Shown here one piece after another: positions 10,418-20,463 of a DNA stretch of 64,000 bases. The stretch covers positions 21,182,501 through 21,246,500 of the forward strand of contig JBAIAC010000027.1 in the NCBI GenBank assembly GCA_037349315.1, in the 5' to 3' direction. The translations under genes were made by a program, and so were the position numbers. The notes beneath the pieces are model-generated. The model saw nothing but the letters and a program-made list of their open reading frames with translations, was not told the origin of the DNA and did no database searches. How positions within the stretch are numbered: the stretch's first letter is position 1; every line of letters starts with the position of its first letter. This stretch comes from Chelydra serpentina. Taxonomy: Eukaryota > Chordata > Testudines > Chelydridae.

Positions 10418-11110
10418 CTACCGAACTTGTCCTTTGGTCGTGGGTGTGGGGTAGCTTTTCAAGGCCTCTACCTTATCCACTAAAGGGCGGAGCCTCCCCC
10501 GGCCCACCGTATAGCCTAGGTAGGTTACTTCTCGTTCGCCCAAGTGGCATTTGGCCGGGTTGGCGGTGAGACCTGCCTTGCCCAGGGCCCACAGCATGTC
10601 AGCGAGGTGTTGGAGGTGTTCCTCCCAGCTGGAACTGTAAATGATGATGTCGTCGATATATGCTGCAGCGTATGAACTATGGGGGCTCAGTACTTGATTC
10701 ATGAGCCGCTAGAAGGTGGCCGCGGCCCCGTGTAACCCAAACGGCATCATTGTGAATTGGAAGAGGCCGAATGGTGTAGGAAAAGCTGTCTTTTCTCTGG
10801 AGGTGGGTGTCAGAGGGATCTGCCAATATCCCTTGGTCAGGTCTAGGGTGGAGATGAATTCTGCCTTACCCAATCGTTCCAGCAGCTCATCCACCCGGGG
10901 CATGGGATAGGCATCAAAACGAGAGATCGCGTTTACCTTGCGGAAGTCAATGCAGAACTGGACTGTCCCATCCGTCTTGGGGACTAGTACTATCGGGCTC
11001 CACCATTCGCTTCTGGACTCTTCGACCACTCCCAGGGCCAACATCATCGGAAGTTCCTTCTGCACGGTCTCCCACATCTTCTTGGGGAGCGGGCGGTGGC
11101 TCTCCCTCAC
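10418..11110 (-). pseudogene. Gypsy reverse transcriptase region
   Basis: RT domain in one frame: GVVEESRSEWWSPIVLVPK, FCIDFRKVNAI, then STLDLTKGYWQIPL (first catalytic Asp), FPTPFGLFQFTMMPFGL, a TAG at 10709-10711, and AAYIDDIIIYS with the YIDD catalytic pair. Two amber codons (10709 and 10418) break it; both look like single-base changes because homology continues in frame on each side. It lies downstream of integrase, the opposite of usual Gypsy order. Confidence 0.88.
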
Positions 11111-11399
11111 TTTATGTCTGGGGATGGTGGCGATATGATGGCTGGTCAACGTGGTCCTCCCTGGCTGGGTTGACAGAACTGTGGGGAAGGCGCCTATCAA
11201 CTGTCGTACCTGGGCCTGTTGCCCCAGGTCAAGCCCCGGGCCTATGGCTGCCGCCCCCGGTTCCACGGGTTCCACGGCCAATGGCCCCAACTCGGGCTCT
11301 GGTGGGTACGGGGCAATCATCAGGCCTTTGCGGGCTCCCCAGGCCTTAAGGAGGTTCACGTGGTAGACTTGTGTGTCCCTTCTTCGGCCCAACAGCTGG

Positions 11400-12466
11400 A
11401 CTTCGTAGTCGACAGGCCCTATTCGTCTAGTCACCTCAAAGGGGCCTTGCCACTTTGTCAACAGCTTGGACTCGGAGGAAGGTAGCAACAAGAGGACACG
11501 GTCCCCAGGCTCAAAACTTCTCATCTTGGCTCCTTTGTTATACTGAGCCTCCTGGCTGCGTTGGGCCTTCACCAGGTTTTCTCGTGCAAAGGCTCCCAAC
11601 GCCTGTAGCCATTCTCGTAGTTGGAGGATATATTGAACGGATCCTCTGACCCAGGTCTCCTGCTCTTCCCATGTTTCTTTCAAGAGATCCAGGATTCCCC
11701 GGGATCTCCTCCCGTAGAGGACTTCGAAAGGGGAGAACCCTGTGGACGCCTGTGGTACCTCTCTCACAGCAAAGAAGAGCGCTGGGAGCAGCTTATCCCA
11801 GTACCGAGGGCCGTCGTCCACAAACTTCCTCAGCATGGCTTTCAGGGTCCCATTAAATCTCTCCACCAACTCGTCCGTCCGAGGGTGGTAGACGGAGGTC
11901 TTAAGTGCGTGTATATTCAGCAGTCAGCATAACTCCGCCATCAACCTAGAGGTTACATTGGTCCCTTGATCTGTCAGTATCTCCTGCAGCAGGCTGACCC
12001 GAGCGAAGATCTGTAGGAGCTCGTTGGCGATGATTGGGGCCATGGCGGTCCGTAATGGCACTTCTTCTGTACCGTGTGGCATAGTCTACCATGACCAGGA
12101 TGTACTTGTGGCCCGAGCTGCTTTTTTCCAAGGGCCCCACCAAGTCCAGGCCAATCCTCTAGAAAGGCATCCCAATCACCGGCAGAGGCACCAGGCGGGC
12201 TTTCGGTACCCCCTTCGGGCTGGCCTTCTGGCACTCAGGGCAAGAGGCACAGTACTCCCGCACCTCCTGGTGAATGCCCGGCCAGAAGAACCTCTGGGCC
12301 ACCCATTATAGTGTTTTCTCCCTCCCCAGATGAACAGCCCAGGATACTGAGTGGGCCAAGCAGAGCAAGTTCTGCCGGAACCGCCTTGGGACCAATAGTT
12401 GGCGCAGCTCCTCCTTCGTCTGGGGTTCCTGGACCACCCGATAAAGTAGGTCGTTATGGACCTCAA
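11400..12466 (-). pseudogene. Gypsy integrase region
   Basis: Integrase in Gmr1 position, upstream of RT. On the element strand: an N-terminal His/Cys zinc site (HLGREKTL before the TAA at 12306-12308, then CASCPEC), the catalytic core with Asp in GLDLVGP, Asp in LTDQGTN and Glu in HPRTDELVERF, and a C-terminal GPFEVTRRIGPVDYEV module followed by VYHVNLLK. It carries the TAA at 12306, a TAG at 12159-12161, a frameshift near 12070 and a TGA at 11924-11926, so it cannot be made as one product. Confidence 0.85.
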
Positions 12467-13747
12467 AGCGGGGACCTTGCTGCCGACGTCCGGGTGGGTC
12501 TTCCTCCCCCGAGGCTCCCATCGCTTGCTCCCAGGCGCGGCTGAAGGTGGGGTCCCCCCTCTGTGCTTCTAAGAAATCCGCATCGACATCCAGCCATCCC
12601 TGGCTCCCCCTCGCCTGGGTCTCGGCCAGCGCCCGGCCTCCTCTATCTATCTCGGGGTCCTCCGAGGGCCCCTCCAGGGAGTCATCTGGCATGGCCTGGC
12701 CTAGTAACCCCGGCCTTTTGGCCCGCCCCCCGCTTTGCTGCACCGGTCGGGCGCTCCATTCTTTCAGGAGCTCAGCGAAGCCCGACCAGTCGCATCCCAG
12801 AATCACTGGGTAAGCGAGCTTTGGGGCCACACCAACCAGACACCGCCCTCCCTGCCGTACCATCTCGAGCTGCACCCAGACGGTGGGATAGGGCTTCATG
12901 TCCCCATGGATACACTGCAGGTGTATGGGGGGTCCCTTGGGGCCGGTAGGCTCTACCAGCCCCGCCCAGATGACTGACTGACTACATCTGGAATCTACCA
13001 AGGCCGTGGTAGGCATCCCATCTACTCTCACCGGCACAAGGATTTTCCCCGGTTCCCACCTCCAGGCCCATTGACCAGCTGCCCAAACCTGCCCATAGTT
13101 ACAATCCATGTATGGACATTCCCTCCAGAAATACCCTGTCTGTCCGCACTCATAACACCGCTCCCGATTTCCTCCTCGGGGTGGGGTGTTTAGGGGGATG
13201 TGCTGCCTCCCCGACGAGTCGTCTTGGCTTCGCATGGAAGTCGGCCCCTGGGGTTCCCTTGCACCACGGGTCGGTGGGGTCCCTGAGGGCTGGGCGGATG
13301 GACGAGGGCTCCCTCCTTCCTCCTTGTGGACCCCCCGTGCCGGGATTAGGTTCCGTTCGCCCAAGTTCCCCCCTTTGGAGCTGGCCTTTGGTTCTCCCTC
13401 CACAGCCAGGTAATCCTCCATCAGAGACGTTGCCTCCGCGAGGGTCTTCGGGCAGTGCCGTTGCACCCACTCCTTCCCCCCGGTAGGAAGGGCCTGCAGG
13501 AGCTGCTCTAGGGCCACAGCCTCGGCTACTTGAGCACTTGTCTGGTGTTCTGGTTCTAGCCACCTCCAACAGAGGTCACGGATACGTTGTGCCATGACTC
13601 GTGGTCTAGTCCCCGGCACGTAGCGTTCTCGGTGGAGTCGCTGGTGATAAGTCTCGGGGGTGATGCCGGTCTGGTCTAAAATGGCTGCCTTGACCTTAGA
13701 ATAGTCTAGCGCCTCCAGCAGCCACTTCAGTAGCTTCTCCGGTTCCA
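12306..13747 (-). pseudogene. Gypsy gag-protease region with SCAN-like capsid
   Basis: Open from before 13747 to the TAA at 12306. The likely gag start is MEPEKLLKWLL at 13747; an upstream Met near 13787 and one inside the LTR are less plausible. Residues of the form LCWRWLEPEHQTSAQVAEAV, then LEQLLQALPTGGKEWVQRH, match the capsid C-terminal domain from which vertebrate SCAN domains derive. A zinc knuckle follows at about 13105-13160, with His replaced: Cys-x2-Cys-x4-Tyr-x4-Cys. The protease site near 12990 is ALVDSRCSQ, so the catalytic Asp-Ser-Gly triad has lost its Gly. The frame then runs into the integrase N-terminus. Confidence 0.82.
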
Positions 13748-13787
13748 TCCTGAGCGTCTGGGTCCTTTCTTCAGGCCCTGATCGCAT

Positions 13788-13806
13788 GCCCACATTCTCC
13801 ACCAGT
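13788..13806 (-). other. Candidate primer-binding site of the Gypsy element
   Basis: On the element strand, AC then TGGTGGAGAATGTGGGC follows the 5' LTR end ...CCGTCACA. Retroelement primer sites begin TGG, complementary to the CCA of tRNA. The same TGGTGGAGAATG word follows the LTR at 29188-29852, which supports the call. The tRNA was not identified. Confidence 0.6.
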
Positions 13807-15486
13807 TGTGACGGGTCCGGCACCGCAGCGCCCCTTTGTGGCAGGGGTGGCCGAGGTGTCGGGGCCTCGCCACTCTTAAGTCTTCCCGCCCGTTCCCTTA
13901 AGGCCGTCCTGTTGTGGCCTAATGGCCAAAGTCTATGCAACTTGCCCTGTGTATCAGGGCCGCGTGGCCCAACGGCCAGAGTCCATACAACTAACTCGCC
14001 CTGCAGATCAGAGCAGTGTGGCCTAGCGGCCAGAGTCCATTCAACTCGCCCTGAGGTTCAGAGCAGTGTGGCCTAGTGGCCAGAGTCCATACAACTTGCC
14101 CCAAGGCTCAGGGCTGGGTGGCCCAATGGCCAGAGTCCATAGCCTTCCCTCTTCCCTCTGGGGAAGTGCAGCCTAATGGCTGGAGTAGTAGGGGGACCCG
14201 GACCCACCCTCTCCACCAGGTCCCGACCCAGGGCTCACCTGTTAGCGGGGTTCCCCCTTGTGCTGAGCTCGGCAGGGATCCACCCGCAACACGCTGAGCG
14301 TCAGTGCGGCCGTAATGCTGCCTGCTTCTAAAGTCCCCCTGGGTCACTTCCTACCCTCCACCTGGTCCTCTGGTCCGTCCCCTCCAATCGCAGCCTCCGT
14401 CCGGGGTGTAGAGGGTGTCACGGCTTGTGTCAAGGTTCCCTCCCCACTCTGAACTCTAGGGTAAAGACGTGGGGACCCGCATGAAGAGCTCCTAAGCTTG
14501 TTTCTATCAGCTTAGGTTAAAACCCCCAAGGTACAATATTCCCTGCACCCTGAGAAATGCTCCTCTCACTGCCACCATCAAGTGCTTTAAACAGGAATCC
14601 GGGAAAGGAACCACTTGAAGTTCCCCTTCCCCCCAAAATACCCTCTCAAGCCCGTACACCCCCTTTCCTGGGAAGCTTGAGATCAATCTCCTAACCCAAT
14701 TGGTTACACAGTGATCTAAAAACCCACCCCCGGGGTTTTAGAACCATAGAAAACAGTCAGCTTCTTAAAAGAAGGATTTTATTAAAACAAAGAAGGTAAA
14801 ATCATCTCTGTAAAATCAGGATGGTAACTATTTTACAGGGTACTCAATTTCCAAACTCAGAGGGATTCCCCCTCTGGACAAAACCTTAAAGTTACAGAAA
14901 AAACAGGAATAACACCTCCCTCTAACACAGGGAAAGCTCTCCAAGCAAAACAAACAGAAACCTACTCGCTATGCTGACTAAACTTACTTTAGAAAAGTGA
15001 GGTTTGGTGAGAAGATGACTGGTTGAGGAGATTGATTTTCTGCAGGTCCTTCTTGTCTCCCAAGATCACTCTGACTCAGACAAGAGCCACACACACCTTC
15101 CCCCCTCCCAAGATTTGAAAGTATCTTGTCCCCTTATTGGTCAGATGCCAGCCAGGTCAGGTGTCAGTCTGGCTACCTGCATTTCTTAACCCTTTACTGG
15201 TAAGAGGATTTTATAGCACTGCATCCGACCCTCTCCCCCTTCCCTTTATATTTATGACAGCTTTGTTGACCCCTCAATCCTGGGGTGTTGGCTGTCTCGC
15301 CTCGGGAGCTGGCGGTGTGCTTCCTTCTCCTCCAGCAGTCAGCCCAGACTGAGCCGCTTTGCAGGCTTTTATACCTGGGCTCCAGTTGGAGCATGCCCAG
15401 CAGGGCTTCCGGGGTGGGGCTTCCTCTACCAGGAAGGAAGGGTTAACTCCTACAGTACCAGTGTTGGGCCACTCTGCCCCGTCACA
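13807..15486 (-). repeat. Gypsy 5' LTR, split by another LTR
   Basis: LTR pieces 13807-14427 and 15260-15486, about 848 bp together, match the other LTR in order. It starts TGTGACGGGTCC and ends CCCCGTCACA. It has five copies of the ~50-bp internal unit (13910-14150) against six in the partner. It was split by the insertion at 14428-15259. Confidence 0.88.
14428..15259 (-). mobile_element. Solo LTR (ERV/LTR retroelement) inside Gypsy LTR
   Basis: An 832-bp insertion beginning TGTCAAGG and ending TTATGACA, flanked by GCTTG (14423-14427) and GCTTT (15260-15264); the uninterrupted partner LTR has GGCTTGGTTG at this place. Orientation is judged from the - strand, which has TATAAAAT near the start of that strand (around 15210) and AATAAAAT near 14780, the order expected of U3 and R. 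It contains no internal coding region, so it is a solo LTR. Confidence 0.75.
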
Positions 15487-15491
15487 GGCTG

Positions 15492-15797
15492 TTATAAAGA
15501 GAATGGTGAGCAATTGTTCACCATATCCACTGAAGATAGGACAAGAAGTAATGGGCTTAATCTGCAGCAATGGAAATTTAAGTTAGATATTAAGAAAAAA
15601 ATTCTAACTACAAGGATAATTAAGTTCTGGAATAAGCTTCCAAGGGAGATTTGGAATCCCCTTCATTGGAGGTTTTTTAAGAACGGGTTAGACAGACACT
15701 TGTCGGGGATGGTCTAGATATATTTGGTCCTGCCTCAGCGCAGGGGGCTGGACTAGATGACTTCTCCATGTCCCTTCCAGCCGTATGTTTCTATGTT
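15492..15797 (+). repeat. Old CR1, right part and 3' end
   Basis: Continuation of the CR1 interrupted at 8894. Translation gives the ORF2 C-terminus ([11 protein letters not shown], then RIIKFWNKLPREIWN and FKNGLDRHLSGM) with a stop at 15715. It is followed by the CR1 3' UTR with GGGGGCTGGACTAGATGAC and the tail near 15797. Confidence 0.8.
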
Positions 15798-15799
15798 GT

Positions 15800-17625
15800 A
15801 TGCACCTAGTTTACCAATGCAGTCCAGTTTGCTCTGTAACTGTGACTTGTCTTCATCGTTTTTTACCACCTGACCCACCTCTGTGTCATCGCATAACTTT
15901 ACCAGCAATGACCTTATACTTCCACCTTATACTTCCATTCATGATTCTCTATTAAAAACTATGGTTTGGGATCTATAAGTTAGCCAGCTTTTAATTCATT
16001 GAATGTACACCATATAAACTTTGTATAGTGCTAGTTTTTATTCAGAATGTCATGTGGTTCTACTTGAAATGCCTTATAGAGACCAAGTATATTATAGCAA
16101 CACAGTTATCTCTATCAACCAGACGTTGATAATTGCTGACGAGGGCAAGAATTTATTCTGAGTTTTCTCTGGAGACACAATCAGAATTTGCTGTGCTAAT
16201 TCATCTGATTTGATATTCAATGGGTCAGAGAGGATTATCTGTTGCTAGGTTAGGCAAAAACCTGTTCGTGGGGCTGGAGCATTAAGAGAGACTCTGCTGC
16301 TGTAGGTGATGTGCACAGGCCACAAGCATCATAGTGATGTCCTTCAGATTCCACGGGTAACATGAAGAACTCACATTCATTTTCCTGAAGAACATGCTTT
16401 GGTTCCTAGTCACTGAAAACCTTTCAAGTGCCTTCCATGCTACACAGTATGCCACCCAGATATTGCTGGATTCCTGGCACACCCTGTGCAGGATTCTGCC
16501 CATGGATATGTAGCAGGAGCAGGTGAAATGGCAAACGGTGTGAATGAAAGCGGCAGCGGGGACCTTTGGATGTGTCTGTTGTTCAGTACAGCTGCACCAA
16601 CATCTTGCACCAGTATTGGCAGCTAATGCATGTGCCAAGTGTCTCAGTCAAATGCTGTCCACAGCCAGCGAGGCAAAGCATCCCTCTGTGTGTTTGATAC
16701 ACCTACCTACTTTGTCTTGTCAGTCATCTAGACCAGACGTTTCAGCACAGCTGGAGCCAGAATTGTCCTAGTGCTTCCTGGTATTTCAGCTGTGAATTCA
16801 TGGCAGTCTCTAAGCTAGAATCAGCTTTACCTTGGCAAAGCTGGCCTGCCCTGTCTGTCCCTTGGAGCGTTAGCAGCTTTTGCTGCACTAACTCGGGCAG
16901 GAGGAACTCTTTCCCTTCGTGTTGGTTCTAACGTCACAGCAGCTGCTCTTAAACACACTGTAGTCTAGTTCCTTTAGGAGGCAAGAATGCAAAGACAGCA
17001 GAACCTTGTCCTTCTGCCTCTGGGGTAATTCAGATGGACTCAAATCCCCCCACCCCCAACACATACTCCTCCAAGTCCCAATCATTGCAAGAGTTACCGC
17101 TTGTTCCACACCCTCTGGTCCCCTCCTTGCAGGTGTGAACAAGAGGGGCTAGAATGTGGCCAACTAGACAAATTTACCAGAGACAACAACTATCTCTTGC
17201 CTTTTGTGCCCTTCCTGTGGAAAAGATGGGACAGTGACTGCGCTGCTCCCTGTTTGATGTTACCTTGCAATTCAGTGGAGCTCTTATGCTGCTTCTGTTC
17301 CCATGGAAATGTCTGCCTCCACCAGTCACTGGACTATCAAACACCTCTCTGTAAGCAGGCACGGCTACGTCCTCCTCATCCCTATGACAGCAGGCAGGAC
17401 AGTGGCGTGCACCCAATGTGTTCTGGGCTAAGGTTGCAACCAACTTCCATAAAGCCCTATTCCAGCCCTACATTTGTACGTTATTATTTACTATATTATT
17501 GTATCTAACTATTTTGTTATGTCTGGTTTGGGGGTCAGTGTTGCTGCCATTGATTTCAGTGGGAGCAGGAGCAGGCTGAGCATGCATGTGTGTGTGTGTC
17601 TGTAGGCTTTTTTAAAAGGAGTTAA
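15800..17625. other. Intergenic; possible CR1 scrap, otherwise nothing recognised
   Basis: 15835-15915 may be a reverse-strand CR1 scrap (the words TGTGTCATCGCATAACTTTACCAGCAATGA resemble the FADDT region in reverse). The stretch 16000-17600 includes a 118-codon reverse frame at 16282-16638 with no recognisable domain and a TG-rich stretch near 17585. I see no supportable gene. Confidence 0.35.
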
Positions 17626-17629
17626 GAAG

Positions 17630-18495
17630 GATTTTTAATAAATCTATCAAATTGGGGGCAGTACCTTATCATCATACCTATATTTAAGAAAGGGGGGGGG
17701 GGGGAATGATGATCCAGGCAACTACAGACCCATTCGTCTGAACTCACTAGAATGTAGGGCTTTACAACAAATTTTGAAGAAAAGAATGATTAGAGACATG
17801 GAGGTAAATGAAAAATGCAACATGGATTTACCAAAGGTAGATCATGCCAGACTAACCAGATACTTTTCTTTGATAAAATAACTGATTTCTTAGACAAGGG
17901 AAATTCAGCAGATCTAATCTATCTGAACTTCAGTGAGGCATCTGACATGGTAACACATGTAAAATTACTAGGTAAATTAGAGAATATGGAGATTAATAGA
18001 AGAACTAGAACGTGGATAATGAACTGTCCAACCGGAGATCACAAAAGGTTGTGCTGAAGGGAGAACTGTTGGGCTGGAGGAAGGTTAATAATGGAGCTTC
18101 TCAAAGATCAGTCTTGGGATCATTATATTTTCAAAAAGTAGGAGTGAGCTAATGAAACTTGCTGATAGCACAAATTTAAGAAACATTGTCAATGTAGAGA
18201 AGGATTGTTGTATTATACAGGAAGAATTGGATGACCTAAAGGACTGGAGTAATAGAAATGGGTTGATAGTACAAAGTGAAGGGTCATGCATTCAGGGACT
18301 AATAACAAGAAATTCTGCTATAAAGTGGGGTCTTATCAGTTGGACATGACGGAGGAGAAAGACCAGAGTATATTAGTTCATTGCAAGATGACTATGAGCC
18401 ACCCATGTGATGCAGCCATAAAAAAGGCAAATGTGACCCTAGGCAAGGTCAGGCAAGGTATTTCCAGTAAAGACAGAGAAACATTAATGTCATTG
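17630..18495 (+). repeat. Old CR1 ORF2 fragment
   Basis: Reverse-transcriptase core in broken frames: IPIFKK near 17670 beside a G homopolymer, GNYRPIRLNS, MQHGFTKGRSCQTNQI, LNFSEASDMV, an eroded SQRSVLG block, KLADSTNLRN in place of FADDTK, and an AAIKKANVTLGK segment near the end. Many stops and no 3' end. Confidence 0.7.
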
Positions 18496-18499
18496 TGCT

Positions 18500-19219
18500 A
18501 GGGGATTGCACACTCCATAGCTTGTGCAGGCCATGCTTGTTGCACATCCCAGGGGCTACTTGCATTCTTCTGTTCCCCCTCGCAAGCTCACTGTATGCCA
18601 CCCTCCCATCCCCTTCTATTTCAGGGACTCCCTGCAACTTCCCTCTGTCTCCCCCAGGCCAGGGATTCTGTGTGTCCCCTCATTCCTCCTTCTCCCATAC
18701 TAGGGTCCACCATTCTCCCCGCCACCATGCAAGCAGCCCTGTGTGCATGTGTGCACCCCCATTCTCACTTCCCTCCATGTCCCCATTTCCCCTCCCTCCC
18801 ACCAAGGGTTCTGGGTGCCCCATTTCCCCTCCCATCCTACCAGGTATCACAGTTTCAGGGTAACTTCCCCTGTGACCCTCCAGCATAGTATGCTCAAGGA
18901 ATGTCCTCTCAGGCACCTCACCCATCACAGTGTCTATACTTAAATGTGTCTCCTGCCGACATAAGTGCCCCTTTATGCTGACTTAATAATACCCCCTCCC
19001 TGAGTGGCATATAATCATGGTCAATGTACTTATGTGAATGCAGTGTAAGTGTAGTCACCACATTACTTACATCAACTGTAACTGTCCTCCAGCAACTGTC
19101 CCACAGTGCCTCACACTGACTGCTCCGGTCACCATTGTGAACTCTGCTGCCCATGGATCACAGAAACTGGAAGCCCCCTCGCCCCTTTAAAGCTCTGACA
19201 ATTTTTGAAATTCCTTTTT
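18500..19219. other. Pyrimidine-rich intergenic sequence and possible transposon flank
   Basis: 18560-18900 is C/T-rich low complexity and gives spurious frames on both strands. 18920-19160 (CCGACATAAGTGCCCC, then GTGAATGCAGTGTAAGTG) may be the noncoding flank of the Myb/SANT transposon remnant that follows; I could not place its ends. Confidence 0.35.
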
Positions 19220-19590
19220 CTGGTTGCCCTGCTTGATGAACACACCTAGCAGTTCTCCATATTTGAGTTTAACTGCCCAGCTGACCATGCCAGCTACACT
19301 CCCCAGATGCACGCCTGCCTGGAGTAGGCAGGAGATAGATCTCCTGGGCTTATGTGGAAAAGAGGCTGTGCAGGCCCAGCTCCAATCCAGCTGTAGAAAC
19401 ATTAACATCTACGAGCAGATTGCTCAGGGGATGCAGGAGAAGAGCTACAACAGGGACCAACAGTACTGCTGTGTGAATGCCAAGGAACTACAACAGGCAT
19501 ACCAGAAGGCCAGGGAAGCCAACAACCAATCCAGTGTGGAACCACAGACCTGCTTCTTTTACAAAGAGCTGTGTGCTGTTGTCAGTTAGG
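19220..19590 (+). pseudogene. Myb/SANT-like domain of a Harbinger-type transposon
   Basis: The frame 19224-19589 encodes a decayed Myb/SANT-like DNA-binding domain. TPAWSRQEIDLLGLCGKEAV holds the first helix with its Trp. RNINIYEQIAQGMQEKSYNR holds the second. AKELQQAYQKAREANNQS and CFFYKEL complete the trihelix-like pattern. Families of this kind accompany PIF/Harbinger transposases and have been domesticated as MSANTD genes. The start is eroded (Leu-Gly for the expected acidic residue run) and a Cys replaces a conserved Trp/Arg position. No transposase follows; 3' sequence from 19840 is another repeat. I take it as a dead copy. Confidence 0.55.
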
Positions 19591-19839
19591 TGCGTGTATG
19601 CTCTCTCCGTATGCTGTCCCAGCTCTGTTCATATAATTGGTCCAGAAGACCTTACAAGAATGACCACTGGCATGGTTCGGTGACAAAGGCACTCGGACAC
19701 ATTTATTGCTCTCAAGACACTAGCGCCCTGGCTCCATGGTTACAGGTATGCTTACACATAAGTGTCCAGTGGCAAGGAATGGCTCAGTCAGCAGCGAGAC
19801 TTTCTGCTGTCCCCAAGCCATGCACAAAAGGTTACAGTG

Positions 19840-20235
19840 AGGCACTCCAATATTTATAGACTGAGACAAACAACTCTCGTGCCACTTTATGTGTTTCATT
19901 ACATCTTCTTTGTACCTTCCCTTGTATCATGCTCCACGTGTCCCTGGCACAACATCCATATTCATTACTTCTGTCAAACCCTCTTATCTGGTGTTAGGAC
20001 AGGATGGCCCTGGGCTAATCTTTTGGAGTATGTTCTATTATTCTGTGCGCAGAAACTGTTGCTTCTTAGAAGTGATGGTGTCTTAGCAATGCTAGCAGTA
20101 CCTTTGCCAAGGTCATATAGTGAACTTGTAAACAGCTACTTTAATACATGGCCTAACTTTGGTTCACAGACTCCAGTCCAGGCCTCAGATCTTGCATCAG
20201 GCCCAGTGTGCCATCCTCTCTCTTTCTCCTACACA
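19840..20235. repeat. Dispersed repeat, shared with 31040-31375
   Basis: This segment and 31040-31375 align by eye along ~350 bp: CAATATTTATAGACTGA / CAACATTTATAGGCTGA, then ACAAACAACT, ACATCCATATTCATTA / ACATCCCTATTCATTA, and TGGTTCACAG followed by GGCCTCAGATCTTG. Part of 43812-44150 also matches at the end. It may be an LTR; no TG...CA ends were found. Confidence 0.55.
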
Positions 20236-20463
20236 TGCTTGGTGACTGGTGTATGAATTCAGTTTGTCAGAATGTCAAAATTTGCAAAGTGGGGGAGAGT
20301 TTAACCCAGGTTAATGGGTCTGACGAAAAAGAGAGCTAAGCTTGTTGCTGGGTAGATGAGAGATGGAGAAGACTGCAGTGTACTCACCTTGCCAAAAGGG
20401 TTGAGCTTTGTGATTGGGTGAACCCTGGGGGAAAGAAGGCTGACTAGAGAGAGAGGGGCTGAG

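Larger units (their letters stand above)
8895..15486 (-). mobile_element. Gmr1-like Ty3/Gypsy LTR retrotransposon, full length but dead
   Basis: Provirus on the - strand bounded by an exact 5-bp duplication GGCTG (8890-8894 and 15487-15491). The LTRs are 8895-9787 and 13807-15486; the second is interrupted by another LTR. On the - strand the order is gag, protease, integrase, reverse transcriptase, RNase H, so integrase precedes reverse transcriptase. That order defines the Gmr1 lineage of Gypsy elements and is otherwise typical of Ty1/Copia. Coding is broken by stops at 12306-12308, 12159-12161, 11924-11926, 10709-10711 and 10418-10420 and a frameshift near 12070. The protease motif is Asp-Ser-Arg instead of Asp-Ser/Thr-Gly. 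It lies within an old CR1. Confidence 0.9.

Noticed and set aside
16282..16638. 118-codon reverse frame as a gene
   Set aside because: No recognisable domain, signal or splice context; length is within chance for this composition.
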